DNA of 64,000 nt from Martinezella hainanensis (GTDB lineage: Bacteria; Pseudomonadota; Alphaproteobacteria; Rhizobiales; Rhizobiaceae). The notes beneath the pieces were generated by a model. The model ran no database searches and was not told the DNA's origin. It saw nothing but the letters and a program-made list of their open reading frames with translations. Below, in pieces: positions 9,120 to 17,898 of this stretch; position 1 is the first letter of the stretch, and every line of letters starts with the position of its first letter. Position numbers and translations under genes: made by a program. The stretch spans positions 62,001-126,000 of the forward strand of contig NZ_FMAC01000011.1 in NCBI RefSeq assembly GCF_900094555.1. Reading direction: 5' to 3'.

Positions 9120-9994
9120 CAGCGTGTCTCCCGTTCCATGCGCACCATGACGCGCAGATACCAGGTGATGAAAATGATCATGATTACAAAGAGGATAGTG
9201 GCGATCGCAGCGCCGTAGCCGAAGCGGTAGGAAAAGATCGACTGCTCGTACATCTGGTAGGCGAGCACCTCGGACGAGCCGAAGGGACCGCCCGATGTCA
9301 TCACCGCGATCATGTCGAATGATCGCAATGCGCCGACGACCGTAACGGCAAGGGCGATGAAACCTACCTGGCGCAACTGCGGCAATACGACATGCCAGAG
9401 CATATTCCAGCCACGCGCGCCGTCGACACGTCCTGCCCCGATGATATCGGAGCTCAGATTGTTGAGGCCGGCGAGAAAGAGCACCATGCAAAATGCGATC
9501 TGCGGCCAGAGCGCTGCTATAACCACGGCGAAGGTGACGAAATGCTCGTCGGCGAGCAGGGCGGGCGCTGCAGCACCGAAGAGGCTGAAGATGAGGGCAA
9601 GAAGTCCGTAATTCGGATCATAGACCCAGCCGAAAACGACGCCGACCGTGACGGTCGCAAGCACCAACGGGATGAAGAAGAGCGACTTCAAGATCCGCAT
9701 GCCGGCGATCTGCTGGTTGACGAGGAGCGCCAGCGCCAGCCCGAGCGGGGGGGCTGCCATGAACATGACGAGCCAGATGATATTGTTCTTCAACGAGACG
9801 TAGAATTGCGGATCGGCAAAGAGTTCAAAATAGTTTGCCAATCCCACCCAGGTCTTCTGGCCGACGCCATCCCAATCGAGGAACGATATCCAGATCGACT
9901 CCATCGAGGACGCGATGATGATCGTTCCGAACAGGATGCATCCCGGCACAATGAAGAGGACAGGCGTCAGCCAGTTCCTGTGTTTTTTCCACAT
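9119..9994 (-). CDS. Carbohydrate ABC transporter permease, MalF type
   Basis: This 291-residue membrane protein has six spans. It carries the EAA-type loop (GARGWNMLWHVVLPQLRQVG), which docks on the ATPase. It begins MWKKHRNWLTPVLF, with the first span directly after a basic start, as in the CUT1 MalF group without the long extra periplasmic loop. Its stop overlaps the start of the MalG-type partner by one base. The binding-protein gene lies upstream, separated by a 120-bp gap with a GC-rich hairpin. Confidence 0.92.
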   Translation of the reverse strand: MWKKHRNWLTPVLFIVPGCILFGTIIIASSMESIWISFLDWDGVGQKTWVGLANYFELFADPQFYVSLKNNIIWLVMFMAAPPLGLALALLVNQQIAGMRILKSLFFIPLVLATVTVGVVFGWVYDPNYGLLALIFSLFGAAAPALLADEHFVTFAVVIAALWPQIAFCMVLFLAGLNNLSSDIIGAGRVDGARGWNMLWHVVLPQLRQVGFIALAVTVVGALRSFDMIAVMTSGGPFGSSEVLAYQMYEQSIFSYRFGYGAAIATILFVIMIIFITWYLRVMVRMERETR

Positions 9995-10058
9995 GGCTCA
10001 GACTTCTTAGGTTCGATAGTGCAAGGCGCCTCGAGAGACGCAAATTTTGAAGGTGGAC

Positions 10059-10096
10059 GCGGCGGGAGTGACAGGCTGTAAAGCCACGCCCGCCGC
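10059..10096 (-). terminator. GC-rich hairpin between binding protein and permease genes
   Basis: GCGGCGGG (10059-10066) pairs perfectly with CCCGCCGC (10089-10096). No T-run follows on the transcribed strand. It lies just downstream of the binding-protein stop codon and more likely protects or partially attenuates the transcript than ends it. Confidence 0.5.
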
Positions 10097-10114
10097 GACT
10101 TGAGTCCGGGAGGA

Positions 10115-11392
10115 CTATTTGAAAATGCGCGCGCGCGTTTTTTCGAGCCGCGCCAGGATCTGGTCGCGCCGCTCGGGCTTGACCGTGAATTCCTGGAAGC
10201 CCTTCATGCCGTCCTGCGCCATGTCCGGATCGGTGTCGCGGTCATAATATTGCGACGTTCCCTTCACTGTCTTCAGCGACTCCACCGCGACATTGACCAT
10301 AGGGTCCTTGCTCGGCGGGCAATCATTGCGCGGTGGAATGGCGCCTTCGGCTTCGAGGAAGGCGCCGAGATTGTCCGGCTGATAGAAATAGGCAAGAAAA
10401 TCGCGCGCACCTTGCCGGTTCTTCGCCTTGGCCGGGATATGTACCGAGTTGACCGAGAAATCCTCGTAACGCGCGACGCCAGGGACGATTTCCGGGAAGG
10501 GGGCGTAGGCGAGCTGGTCATGGTCACTCGCCGGGAACGCGGATTTGATGAAGCCGCCGAGATCCATCATAGCCGCCTTCTTCTGCGCCAGGGCGGCGCC
10601 TGCCTGCTCCCAGCCGAAGGACGGCCCGCTTGCGGAGAAGAAATTGGCCTTGATGAGCTCTTCCCACTTGTCGAAGACCGGCTTCAGCATTGGGTCGGTA
10701 TAGGCGATCTTGCCTTCCATGAGGGCAAGGTGCTTGTCGAGACCGTTGATGCGCAGGTTCATGTGGTCGAACCAGCCGCCGGTCGGCCACAGTTCCTTCG
10801 TGCCCATGCTGATCGGGGTCATGCCGGCAGACTTCGCCGCCTCGCCGAATTTCAGAAAGTCGTCCCAGTTCTTCGGCGCCGTCCAGCCCTTCTCGGCGAA
10901 AACGTCCTTGCGATAGAAAAGACCCCAGAGAATGCCGCCAAGCGGCAGGCCGTATTGCTTGCCGTTGACCGTGACGGCGGTCATGGTGGCACCCAGTTTG
11001 TCGCTATAGCCCTCCTTGGCGAACAGGTCGGAAATGTCGTCGAACAGTCCCCGATCGACGAAAGCCTTCATTCGATTGCCAGAGAACCAGAAGCAGATAT
11101 CAGGGGCGCCGACGACGAGGTAGCTGCGGATAGCCGTCTTGTGAGCCTCGTGATCCATATTGTTGATGGTGACTTTCGTCCCCGTCTTCTTGGTAAAATC
11201 GGCCGCAATGCGCTCCAAGACCGCCCGCTGGTCAGCATTGCCGATATCCGAGATGATGGTGACCTCGCCGCCATTGGCAATTGCCGGGCGATAAAGGGCC
11301 GTGGCAGCCAGGGCAGCACCCGTGCCAATCATAAACTGGCGCCGAGACGCCCTGATTGCATTGATGAGTGAAAGTTCGTTCTTCGATGCCAT
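10115..11392 (-). CDS. Sugar ABC transporter extracellular solute-binding protein
   Basis: This 425-residue periplasmic binding protein of the family 1 (MalE-like) group delivers galactosides to the permeases. The start at 11392 has a good ribosome-binding site (GGGAGG six bases upstream); an ATG at 11416 would add eight unlikely residues. The signal region has a twin-arginine pattern, SRRQFM at about residues 16-21, followed by a hydrophobic stretch (GTGAALAATAL) and a probable cleavage site near AIANG, suggesting Tat export of a folded protein. It heads the operon that ends in the GH42 beta-galactosidase. The divergent ROK gene is 200 bp away. Confidence 0.9.
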   Translation of the reverse strand: MASKNELSLINAIRASRRQFMIGTGAALAATALYRPAIANGGEVTIISDIGNADQRAVLERIAADFTKKTGTKVTINNMDHEAHKTAIRSYLVVGAPDICFWFSGNRMKAFVDRGLFDDISDLFAKEGYSDKLGATMTAVTVNGKQYGLPLGGILWGLFYRKDVFAEKGWTAPKNWDDFLKFGEAAKSAGMTPISMGTKELWPTGGWFDHMNLRINGLDKHLALMEGKIAYTDPMLKPVFDKWEELIKANFFSASGPSFGWEQAGAALAQKKAAMMDLGGFIKSAFPASDHDQLAYAPFPEIVPGVARYEDFSVNSVHIPAKAKNRQGARDFLAYFYQPDNLGAFLEAEGAIPPRNDCPPSKDPMVNVAVESLKTVKGTSQYYDRDTDPDMAQDGMKGFQEFTVKPERRDQILARLEKTRARIFK

Positions 11393-11561
11393 CTTTTTCC
11401 TCCCGAGGCACATCAAATCCAGGCCCGCCCACAGATGTTGGCAGCCGCTAACCTTCAGAAACTACGCAATAAACCGGCATTTCCGCTTGCGCTGATACAA
11501 GCGGGCATTCCTCCATTGCCATGTGCTATTGCATACCGTATCTTGCGGGAGGCAACAATAG

Positions 11562-11583
11562 TTAATTTACAAAATAAATTTAA
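11562..11583. promoter_or_regulatory. Candidate ROK-regulator operator, AT-rich near-palindrome
   Basis: TTAATTTAC and TAAATTTAA half-sites flank AAAA between the divergent binding-protein and ROK genes. The site ends about ten bases before the ROK start, a position suited to autoregulation. Further inside the same gap, CCGCTTG (11483-11489) and CAAGCGG (11498-11504) form a second perfect 7-bp inverted repeat. Confidence 0.45.
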
Positions 11584-11592
11584 AGGATCATC

Positions 11593-12738
11593 GTGCGCGG
11601 CAACCCTAGTACCTCTCGAGCCCTCAACCGGCGGCTCATCCTTAACCTGCTGCGAAATCGTGGGGCAATGCCGCGCGCCGAAATCGCCACGGTGACGGGC
11701 CTCAGCCCCGCGGCGGTGACTTTCGTGGTCACCGAATTGATCGAGGAGGGGCTCGTCGTCGAAGGGAAAGCCCAGACAGGCGCGACGGGACGCCGGCCTG
11801 TACCGGTCGATATCAACTATGATGGCCACCTGGCTGTTGGATTCAAGCTTCGCCACGACAGTATCGACTGTGTCCTGACCGATCTCGCCACGACGCCGAT
11901 CGCCTCCTTCGACATGCCCGTGCCGGATACGCTGCCGGAAACGATGGTCGAGGCCATCGCGGCTGCGATTCCAAGGCTTCTGGCCGACGCCGGCCGCACC
12001 GGCTCGCCCGTCATGGGCGTCGGCGTTTCCATTCCCGGCGAGGTGGATGCGGTCAAGGGCATCTGCGTCCAGAGTCCACGCTTCGGCTGGCGCAATCTTG
12101 CCTTCCCCGAACTGCTGCGCGAGCGGGTCCATGTCCCCGTCTGGATCGATGACGACATCAGCGCCTTCACGGTTGCACAGCGGCTCTTCGGCGCCGGCCG
12201 CAACTACAGCAATTTCGCGACGATCGCAGTCGGCACCGGTGTCGGATCATCACTGGTCATGGGTGGTGAAATCTATCACGGAAGCCATGGCCTGGCCGGA
12301 AAGCTCGGTCACATCATCACGGTTCCCGGCGGACGGCTTTGCGAATGCGGGAGGAGGGGCTGCCTCCAGGCTCATGCAGCCGAAGCTGCGATGATCGAGG
12401 AGTGGGGTCGACGCCGAGGCGCGAAGGCCGATCGTGACGAATTCGCGGCGGCGATCGATGGCGGCGATGCGGCGGCTCTCCAGGTCATGGCGGAAGCGGG
12501 AGAGTTGATTGGGCGTCACGTGGCGGATCTGGTGAACCTGTTCGATCCCGAGGTTCTCATCGCCGGGGGCGAAGCCATGCAGTTTGGCGAGGCGATTCTC
12601 GAGCCGATCCGCCGTTCAATGGCAAAATATGTCTTCTTGAATACGCCGGAATTGCTTCCTGATTGGGTGCCGGGTTCCTGGGCACGGGGCGCTGCTGCCC
12701 TTGCAACCCAGCACTTCTTTGATCTGGATGTTGAATGA
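11593..12738 (+). CDS. ROK family transcriptional regulator of the galactoside operon
   Basis: The 381-residue protein starts at GTG. A winged helix-turn-helix occupies about residues 15-75 (PRAEIATVTGLSPAAVTFVV), followed by a sugar-kinase-like ROK domain. The ROK zinc motif is visible as GHIITVPGG followed by CECGRRGC at about 250-258. The ATP-binding and catalytic features needed for a kinase are not obviously kept, as in NagC/XylR-type repressors. It is divergent from the transporter/beta-galactosidase operon, the usual arrangement for a sugar-responsive repressor of that operon. The ligand is probably a galactoside or galactose derivative (inference). Confidence 0.9.
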   Translation: MRGNPSTSRALNRRLILNLLRNRGAMPRAEIATVTGLSPAAVTFVVTELIEEGLVVEGKAQTGATGRRPVPVDINYDGHLAVGFKLRHDSIDCVLTDLATTPIASFDMPVPDTLPETMVEAIAAAIPRLLADAGRTGSPVMGVGVSIPGEVDAVKGICVQSPRFGWRNLAFPELLRERVHVPVWIDDDISAFTVAQRLFGAGRNYSNFATIAVGTGVGSSLVMGGEIYHGSHGLAGKLGHIITVPGGRLCECGRRGCLQAHAAEAAMIEEWGRRRGAKADRDEFAAAIDGGDAAALQVMAEAGELIGRHVADLVNLFDPEVLIAGGEAMQFGEAILEPIRRSMAKYVFLNTPELLPDWVPGSWARGAAALATQHFFDLDVE

Positions 12739-12871
12739 TGCCGCTGCGCGTCTGATCAGCACTTGCGCTTCACGTCGCCAAGAATCCGCCTGTCGGACGT
12801 TGGCTCACTCCTCATCTGGCGCCCTAAGGGGGAGCCGGCAGCCATCGCTACGTCAGGTGTTGGCGGCGGCT

Positions 12872-13858
12872 TCAGGCGTGTGCGCGCCGTAACTCCGTGG
12901 GAGATTGCCCGAATAGCCGGCGAAAGAGCCTGGCAAAATGGGAGGCACTGTCGAAGCCGACCTCGAGTGCGATTTCAATGAGCGGCGCCTCCGTCTGGAG
13001 AACCAGCTGCTTGGCCCGTTCCATGCGAATGCGGGTGTAGACGGCTCCGGGAGAGGTTTTCATTTCCTCGGTGAACAGACGTTCGAGCTGCCGCCGGGAT
13101 AAGCCGACCGATGCGGCGAGATCTTCAGTCGGCACCACGTCTTCGATATGACTTTCCATGGTGATCAGCACGGCTTTCAGGCGCGGATCCTGGCATTCGA
13201 TCGCGAGTGGCTTGCGCGGCTGTATATCCAGCCCGGATCGGGCACGCTCGATCTGCAGCACTTCCAGCGCGTTTCGCTCGGCGTCTCGGCTGATATGACG
13301 TCTGACGAGAAAGGCAGCCATGTCGGCGGCACTGCTTCCGCCAGCGCATGATCCGCGGCTCCGATCGAGATTGAACAGGCGGTCGGAGCGCACGGGATTT
13401 TCGGGGAATTGCTCCCTGTAAGCCTGATAATGCAGCCAGCTGACGCAGGTCTGGTGTGCTTTCATCAAGCCAAGGCGTGCCAGAATGAACGTACCGGTGC
13501 AAACCCCGATCAGCGGGATCTTCTGGGCTGCAGCCTTCCTCAGATAGTCGGAGGTCTGATGGTCGATGGTGATGTCGGCATTCAAAAGCCCACCGACGAC
13601 GACAATGTAGTGGAATTCCTTTGGATCGATAAAGTCCGACGTCGGTGCGACCTGAACACCGCAGCTCGACGTGATGAGATGTCGGGTGCTACCCAATACG
13701 TGCCAGTCGGCCAGCACTCTGCCCGATTTGTCGGCTTCATCGCTCGCCAATCTCAGCGTATCGACGAACAGAGCGAAGGCGGACAGCGTAAATGATCGTG
13801 CGAGGATGAATCCGACCTTCAAGGGATCGTGCTTAGCTTCTTGTTTGACGGATTTCAT
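12872..13858 (-). CDS. GlxA-family regulator (DJ-1/PfpI-like domain plus AraC helix-turn-helix)
   Basis: The 328-residue protein has an N-terminal class-I-glutamine-amidotransferase-like domain (about 12-190), with a nucleophile-elbow-like GVCTGTF, and a C-terminal AraC DNA-binding domain with two helix-turn-helix units (LAASVGLSRRQLERLF and IALEVGFDSASHFARLF). Relatives include GbdR and CdhR, which activate betaine, carnitine or amino acid catabolism. I chose the ATG at 13858, which gives the usual family N-terminus. It is the last gene of the minus-strand set, 26 bp after the racemase homologue, so it may activate that operon. Confidence 0.88.
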   Translation of the reverse strand: MKSVKQEAKHDPLKVGFILARSFTLSAFALFVDTLRLASDEADKSGRVLADWHVLGSTRHLITSSCGVQVAPTSDFIDPKEFHYIVVVGGLLNADITIDHQTSDYLRKAAAQKIPLIGVCTGTFILARLGLMKAHQTCVSWLHYQAYREQFPENPVRSDRLFNLDRSRGSCAGGSSAADMAAFLVRRHISRDAERNALEVLQIERARSGLDIQPRKPLAIECQDPRLKAVLITMESHIEDVVPTEDLAASVGLSRRQLERLFTEEMKTSPGAVYTRIRMERAKQLVLQTEAPLIEIALEVGFDSASHFARLFRRLFGQSPTELRRAHA

Positions 13859-13884
13859 GCAATGCCTCGCCGGATCGACCTCTT

Positions 13885-14883
13885 TTATTTGATCTGGAAA
13901 CCATAGGCCAAAGGATCTCGATCGTCGACGAAGATCGTGTTGTGGCCGATGATCCGCGCCCAACCTCCGACACTTGGCCTGATGCCCCTGAAATCTCCGA
14001 CTTCAACCTCCGACTCGATACGTCCTTCGAATATCGTGCCGATCAGGCTCTCCTGGCGAAAGGTGTCGCCGACCTTCAGCCGGCCTTTGCCATGCAGTTG
14101 AGCGAGGCGTGCGGAGGTGCCGGTACCGCCGGGGGAGCGATCTATCGCCTTGTCGCCATAGAAAACCGCACCCCGCCCATCGGCTTTGTCGCTCGTCGGC
14201 GCGTCGCACCACAGGGCGTGGTGGACACCTCTTATTCTTTCATCCTCGGGATGAACCGGATTGCAGATCGGCTCGAGGGCATCGCGCAACTTCCTGCTGA
14301 TGTCGACAATGTCATCACTCGACATACCATCCAATCCAGGCCAGTTCCTCTGCGGTTCGACGACAGCATAATAGTTGCCGCCATAGGCGACGTCGATCGT
14401 CAGTGTGCCGAACCCCGGCACATCGACTTCGACATCAGCCGCATGCAGGTAGCTTGCGACATTGAACATGCGGACGGCCTCGACGAATTCGCCGGGTTTG
14501 TCATAGTCGATATCCACGCGGCCCGCTGGCGTCTCGATGGAGAGCTTGCCGGGAATGCGTGGCCTGACGAGGCCCTCTTCGATCGCCGCCGTCACCAGAC
14601 CGATCGTTCCGGCTCCGCACATGGGCAGACATCCGCTGACTTCGATGAAGATCACGGCAAAATCGCAGTCTTCACGATAGGCGGGATAGATGATGGCGCC
14701 GGACATGATGTCATGTCCACGCGGTTCGTACATCAAAGCCTTGCGAATCCAGTCATGATCGCGGACGAAAATTTCACGCCGCTCGGCGATCGGAAGATGC
14801 GGGAGCAAGGGGCCGCCACCTGCGACAAGCCGTACGGGATTGCCGCAGGTGTGGGAATCGATGCAGAAGAAACTGTGGCGCAT
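13885..14883 (-). CDS. Proline racemase superfamily protein (hydroxyproline epimerase-like) with Cys-to-Gly change at the second catalytic position
   Basis: This 332-residue protein has the full racemase fold signatures: IDSHTCGNP near the N-terminus, MCGAGTIG with C89 (first catalytic Cys) and DRSPGGTGTSAR at 248-259. In proline racemases and 4-hydroxyproline 2-epimerases the last motif reads SPCGTGT; here codon 252 is GGC (14128-14130), so the second acid/base Cys is Gly. The family also contains trans-3-hydroxyproline dehydratases, which alter this residue (Thr in the animal type), so the chemistry may differ from epimerisation. Neighbours (DapA-like lyase, aldehyde dehydrogenase, FAD oxidase) fit hydroxyproline-type catabolism. 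Family is certain, reaction is not. Confidence 0.85.
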   Translation of the reverse strand: MRHSFFCIDSHTCGNPVRLVAGGGPLLPHLPIAERREIFVRDHDWIRKALMYEPRGHDIMSGAIIYPAYREDCDFAVIFIEVSGCLPMCGAGTIGLVTAAIEEGLVRPRIPGKLSIETPAGRVDIDYDKPGEFVEAVRMFNVASYLHAADVEVDVPGFGTLTIDVAYGGNYYAVVEPQRNWPGLDGMSSDDIVDISRKLRDALEPICNPVHPEDERIRGVHHALWCDAPTSDKADGRGAVFYGDKAIDRSPGGTGTSARLAQLHGKGRLKVGDTFRQESLIGTIFEGRIESEVEVGDFRGIRPSVGGWARIIGHNTIFVDDRDPLAYGFQIK

Positions 14884-14900
14884 GCGATGATCTTTCCGCT

Positions 14901-15006
14901 TAGAGCCATTCCAGGAAAAGTGCGTGAGCCGCTTTCCGTCCGGAATTGCGTGAAAACAGGAAGCTGGAGCGGTTCAGAGATTCCGTGAAAAGCTGAACCG
15001 TTCTAG
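14901..15006. repeat. RIME-like rhizobial intergenic palindromic element
   Basis: A 106-bp element from TAGAGCCATTCCAGG to ACCGTTCTAG fills the gap between the racemase start and the permease stop. Its right half contains GCGGTTCAG and CTGAACCGTT as inverted arms. Size and palindromic make-up resemble RIME elements of rhizobia. The permease stop codon (15003-15005) lies inside the element. In the minus-strand transcript it sits between permease and racemase. Confidence 0.55.
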
Positions 15007-15860
15007 CCGTGCTTTGCCGATGACCGGGCGCGATCCTGCAACGCACCCTTTGACAGCCTGTCGAGCAGGATGGCTATGGCGACGATCGCAAGCCCCGCCC
15101 GCAGACCAAGTCCCATTTCCATCCGGGTCAGGCCCCGCGTCACCTCGGCTCCAAGTCCGCCGGCTCCGACGAGCCCGGCAAGAACGACCATGGCCAGTGA
15201 AAGAAGAATGCACTGGTTGAGGCCGACAAGCAGCGTAGGCATTGCTGAGGGAATCTCGATCTTGAAGAGGATCGAGCGCGGCGGCGCGCCCGTGGCCTGT
15301 CCGAGTTCGAGAAGGTCCTGCGGCACCTGGTTGAACGCCAGCGTCGTCAGACGCAGCATGGGCGGCACGCCATAGACGATCGTCGCGATGATCGCCGGAA
15401 CGCGGCCGAGACTGAAGATCATGACAGCCGGGATGAGATAGACCCAGGGCGGAACGGTCTGCATGATGTCGAGCAGCGGCCTGACAATCTTCTCGAAGGT
15501 CTTATAGCGCGAAGCAAGAATGCCGAGCGGGAAGGCGATCGAGACGGAGATGGCAACCGCGACCGTTACCAGAGCCAGCGTCTGCATGGATGCAGCCCAG
15601 AAGCCGGTGAACAGGCAGAAGGTAAGCGCGACGGCAGTCACTATCGCAACCCTTATGTTGATGACAAAGGCTGCGAAAAGCACGGCTATGGCAATCACCG
15701 CATAAGGTGGCAGGTAAAGAAGCGCCGATTCGATCCCGCCGAGCACCGCTTCGATAAGCTTGGTGATGCCTTCGAAGACCGGATGAAAGTTTGTGTTTAG
15801 CCAATCCACGACGGGAGCAAGATAGATACCGGGCGAAAACCGGAGAAGATCGAGGTTCAT
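15003..15860 (-). CDS. Glycine betaine/proline-type ABC transporter permease (second)
   Basis: This 285-residue OpuAB/ProW-like membrane protein has five to six spans. It carries the conserved loop GQATGAPPRSILFKIEIPSAMPTLLVGLNQ, which contacts the ATPase. Its start overlaps the stop of the paralogous permease by 4 bp (ATGA). The two permeases are homologous to each other and probably form a heterodimer. They sit beside a CBS-containing ATPase and an OpuAC-type binding protein. The enzyme context suggests a proline or hydroxyproline betaine-like compound as substrate rather than osmoprotection alone. Confidence 0.9.
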   Translation of the reverse strand: MNLDLLRFSPGIYLAPVVDWLNTNFHPVFEGITKLIEAVLGGIESALLYLPPYAVIAIAVLFAAFVINIRVAIVTAVALTFCLFTGFWAASMQTLALVTVAVAISVSIAFPLGILASRYKTFEKIVRPLLDIMQTVPPWVYLIPAVMIFSLGRVPAIIATIVYGVPPMLRLTTLAFNQVPQDLLELGQATGAPPRSILFKIEIPSAMPTLLVGLNQCILLSLAMVVLAGLVGAGGLGAEVTRGLTRMEMGLGLRAGLAIVAIAILLDRLSKGALQDRARSSAKHG

Positions 15861-16705
15861 CTTGCACCTGCCTTGGCGCGGCCAGCCGCGCTCTGTGTCA
15901 ATCTGTCGAGTACCATCGTCAGGATGACGATCGCGATTGCAGCGTTGATGGACGTGGCCATATCAAGCGTGCGCACGGCGCTGTAGATGGTTTCGCCGAG
16001 GCCGCCGGAGCCGACGATGCCTGCAATCACAACCATGCCGAATGCCATCATCAAGCTCTGGTTAATGCCCGCCAAAACACTCGGGATGGCAAATGGCAGC
16101 CTGATCTTCGTAAACATCTGCCATGGCGTCAGGCCGCTCGCCTGTCCCAATTCTATAAAGGCTGGCGGTGTCATGCGGATGCCGAGTGAGGTCAGGCGAA
16201 TGGCGGGCGGCATCGCCACGATGAAGGTCGCAACGAGCGCCGTCGCGGGGCCGAAGCCGAGAAGGGCAATCGCCGGGAGAAGGTAGATATACGGCGGCAA
16301 TGTCTGAATGAGGTCGAGGACCGGCTCCAAGGCCCTGTCGAACCACCGTATGAAGCCAGCGGCAATACCGATCGGAATTCCGATGGCAAGCGCGAGTATG
16401 GTGGCGGTGGTGACGAGCGCAAGCGTGCTCATGGTTTCGTTCCACAATCCCATGACTGCGCAGAAGAACAGGCCCAGCCCAGCCAATATGGCGGACAAAG
16501 CGCTGATCAGACGCCATGCGAGAAGCGCGACGATGACCACGATGACGTAGAATGGCGCCGAATGAAGCAGCCAGAGGACGCCGTTGTAGGTTCCCTCGAG
16601 GATCGCCCTCAAGGGAGTGAACAGCCAGTCGCCGTTGTCGCTGATCCAGCCCAGCGCGTCATCGGTCCAGGCATCGAAAGTATCCGCAATGACCGAGATG
16701 TCCAT
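15857..16705 (-). CDS. Glycine betaine/proline-type ABC transporter permease (first)
   Basis: This is a 282-residue ProW-like inner-membrane protein. The ATPase-contact loop is GQASGLTPWQMFTKIRLPFAIPSVLAGINQ, close to the equivalent loop of the downstream permease. An N-terminal segment of about 50 residues precedes the first of the main spans. The gene starts 14 bp after the ATPase stop. Paralogous permease pairs of this kind occur in several rhizobial choline/betaine importers. Confidence 0.9.
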   Translation of the reverse strand: MDISVIADTFDAWTDDALGWISDNGDWLFTPLRAILEGTYNGVLWLLHSAPFYVIVVIVALLAWRLISALSAILAGLGLFFCAVMGLWNETMSTLALVTTATILALAIGIPIGIAAGFIRWFDRALEPVLDLIQTLPPYIYLLPAIALLGFGPATALVATFIVAMPPAIRLTSLGIRMTPPAFIELGQASGLTPWQMFTKIRLPFAIPSVLAGINQSLMMAFGMVVIAGIVGSGGLGETIYSAVRTLDMATSINAAIAIVILTMVLDRLTQSAAGRAKAGAR

Positions 16706-16719
16706 TTTCGTATGTCCTT

Positions 16720-17811
16720 CTACGCCGGCATTTGCTCTGGCACCGGAGATCCGGCGACGCCGCGAAGCAATCCGCGCGTGGTGACGACACCGACAATGGA
16801 ACCATTGTCGACCACTGCCACAGCATCGCGATCCGACTTCATCGTAAGGTCTATGAGTTCGCCGATATCCGCCTCAGGAGAGGTCTTCAGGAGCGCATCC
16901 ACATCATGCTGCGGCTGCAGGCTCCTGTATTCTGCGATCGACTGCATGACAGAATGGGCCTTGACGAGATGAATCCTTGATATGCCCGCAACGAAGTCGG
17001 CGACGTAGTCGTCGGCAGGTTTCGTTACGATCTCTTCCGCGGTTCCCACCTGAACGATGACGCCGTCCTTCATGATGGCGATGCGGTCGCCGATGCGAAT
17101 GGCTTCTTCGAGATCGTGCGTGATGAAGACAGCGGACTTGCCGAGCGACTTCGTCAGTTCCCGGAACTCATCCTGCAACTGGCGGCGAATAAGGGGGTCA
17201 AGCGCGCTGAACGGCTCGTCCATGAGAATGATCTCGGGATCGGCCGCCAGAGCACGGGCCAGGCCGACGCGCTGCTGCATCCCACCCGATAGTTCCGAGG
17301 GATACCTGGAGGTCCAGTCGGAAAGGCCAACCTTGTCGAGTGCTGCGCGGGCCGTCGCGTTGCGTTCGTCCTTCGGAACGCCACGGACCTCCAATCCGAA
17401 AGCAGCATTCTCGAGAACGGTGCGATTTGGAAGCAGCGCCACACTCTGGAACACCATGCCGATATTGCGGGCGCGCATGTCGCGCAGCTCCGCCGCATTC
17501 AGCCTGGCAATTTCCTTGCCCTTGATCGTGATCCTGCCGAGGCTCGGTTCGATAAGGCGGTTGAGAAGGCGGACCAGGGTGGATTTTCCGCTTCCCGAGA
17601 GGCCCATGATGCAGAAGATCTCGCCGCGATGGACCTGGAGATGGGCATCGGAGACACCGACGACACAGTTGAATTCCTGAAGCACCTGCTTCTTGGAGAG
17701 GCCACGTTCGGAAACGGCCTTCACAGCGGCGGTCGCACGCGCACCGAAAATCTTCCAGACGTTCTGGCAATCGACCAGGACTTCACCGGTGTTATCCATG
17801 ACAGTGTTCAT
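16720..17811 (-). CDS. Glycine betaine/proline-type ABC transporter ATP-binding protein with CBS domain
   Basis: This 363-residue ProV-like ATPase has Walker A GLSGSGKST, signature LSGGMQQRVGLARA, Walker B IILMDEPFSALDP and the family-typical switch region DLEEAIRIGDRIAIMKDG. The last about 90 residues contain one or two CBS-like units (DRDAVAVVDNGSIVGVVTTRGLL), which in OpuA-type systems sense ionic strength. The start at 17811 is preceded by GGGGA at a good distance; a GTG at 17823 would add four residues. A GC-rich hairpin separates it from the binding-protein gene upstream. Confidence 0.92.
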   Translation of the reverse strand: MNTVMDNTGEVLVDCQNVWKIFGARATAAVKAVSERGLSKKQVLQEFNCVVGVSDAHLQVHRGEIFCIMGLSGSGKSTLVRLLNRLIEPSLGRITIKGKEIARLNAAELRDMRARNIGMVFQSVALLPNRTVLENAAFGLEVRGVPKDERNATARAALDKVGLSDWTSRYPSELSGGMQQRVGLARALAADPEIILMDEPFSALDPLIRRQLQDEFRELTKSLGKSAVFITHDLEEAIRIGDRIAIMKDGVIVQVGTAEEIVTKPADDYVADFVAGISRIHLVKAHSVMQSIAEYRSLQPQHDVDALLKTSPEADIGELIDLTMKSDRDAVAVVDNGSIVGVVTTRGLLRGVAGSPVPEQMPA

Positions 17812-17865
17812 TGTATTCCCCACGCGGCCAGTCCATTGCCGGCCTGTTCGTATTCGTTGAGGGAT

Positions 17866-17890
17866 GCGGGCCGCCGTCAGGGCGGCCCGC
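17866..17890 (-). terminator. Perfect GC-rich hairpin after the binding-protein gene
   Basis: GCGGGCCGCC (17866-17875) and GGCGGCCCGC (17881-17890) form a perfect 10-bp stem with a 5-nt loop, nine bases past the binding-protein stop. No T-run follows, so this is a processing/stabilising or partial-termination hairpin rather than a clean terminator. Confidence 0.6.
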
Positions 17891-17898
17891 TGTCGGGA

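Noticed and set aside
8268..9491. Long frame extending the MalG-type permease by 124 residues
   Set aside because: The extra part overlaps the MalF-type gene in another frame and is Arg/His-rich shadow sequence; the ATG at 9119 is coupled to the upstream stop.
10100..11371. 423-codon frame opposite the sugar-binding protein
   Set aside because: Shadow frame; composition rich in Arg, Gly and Asp without domain features.
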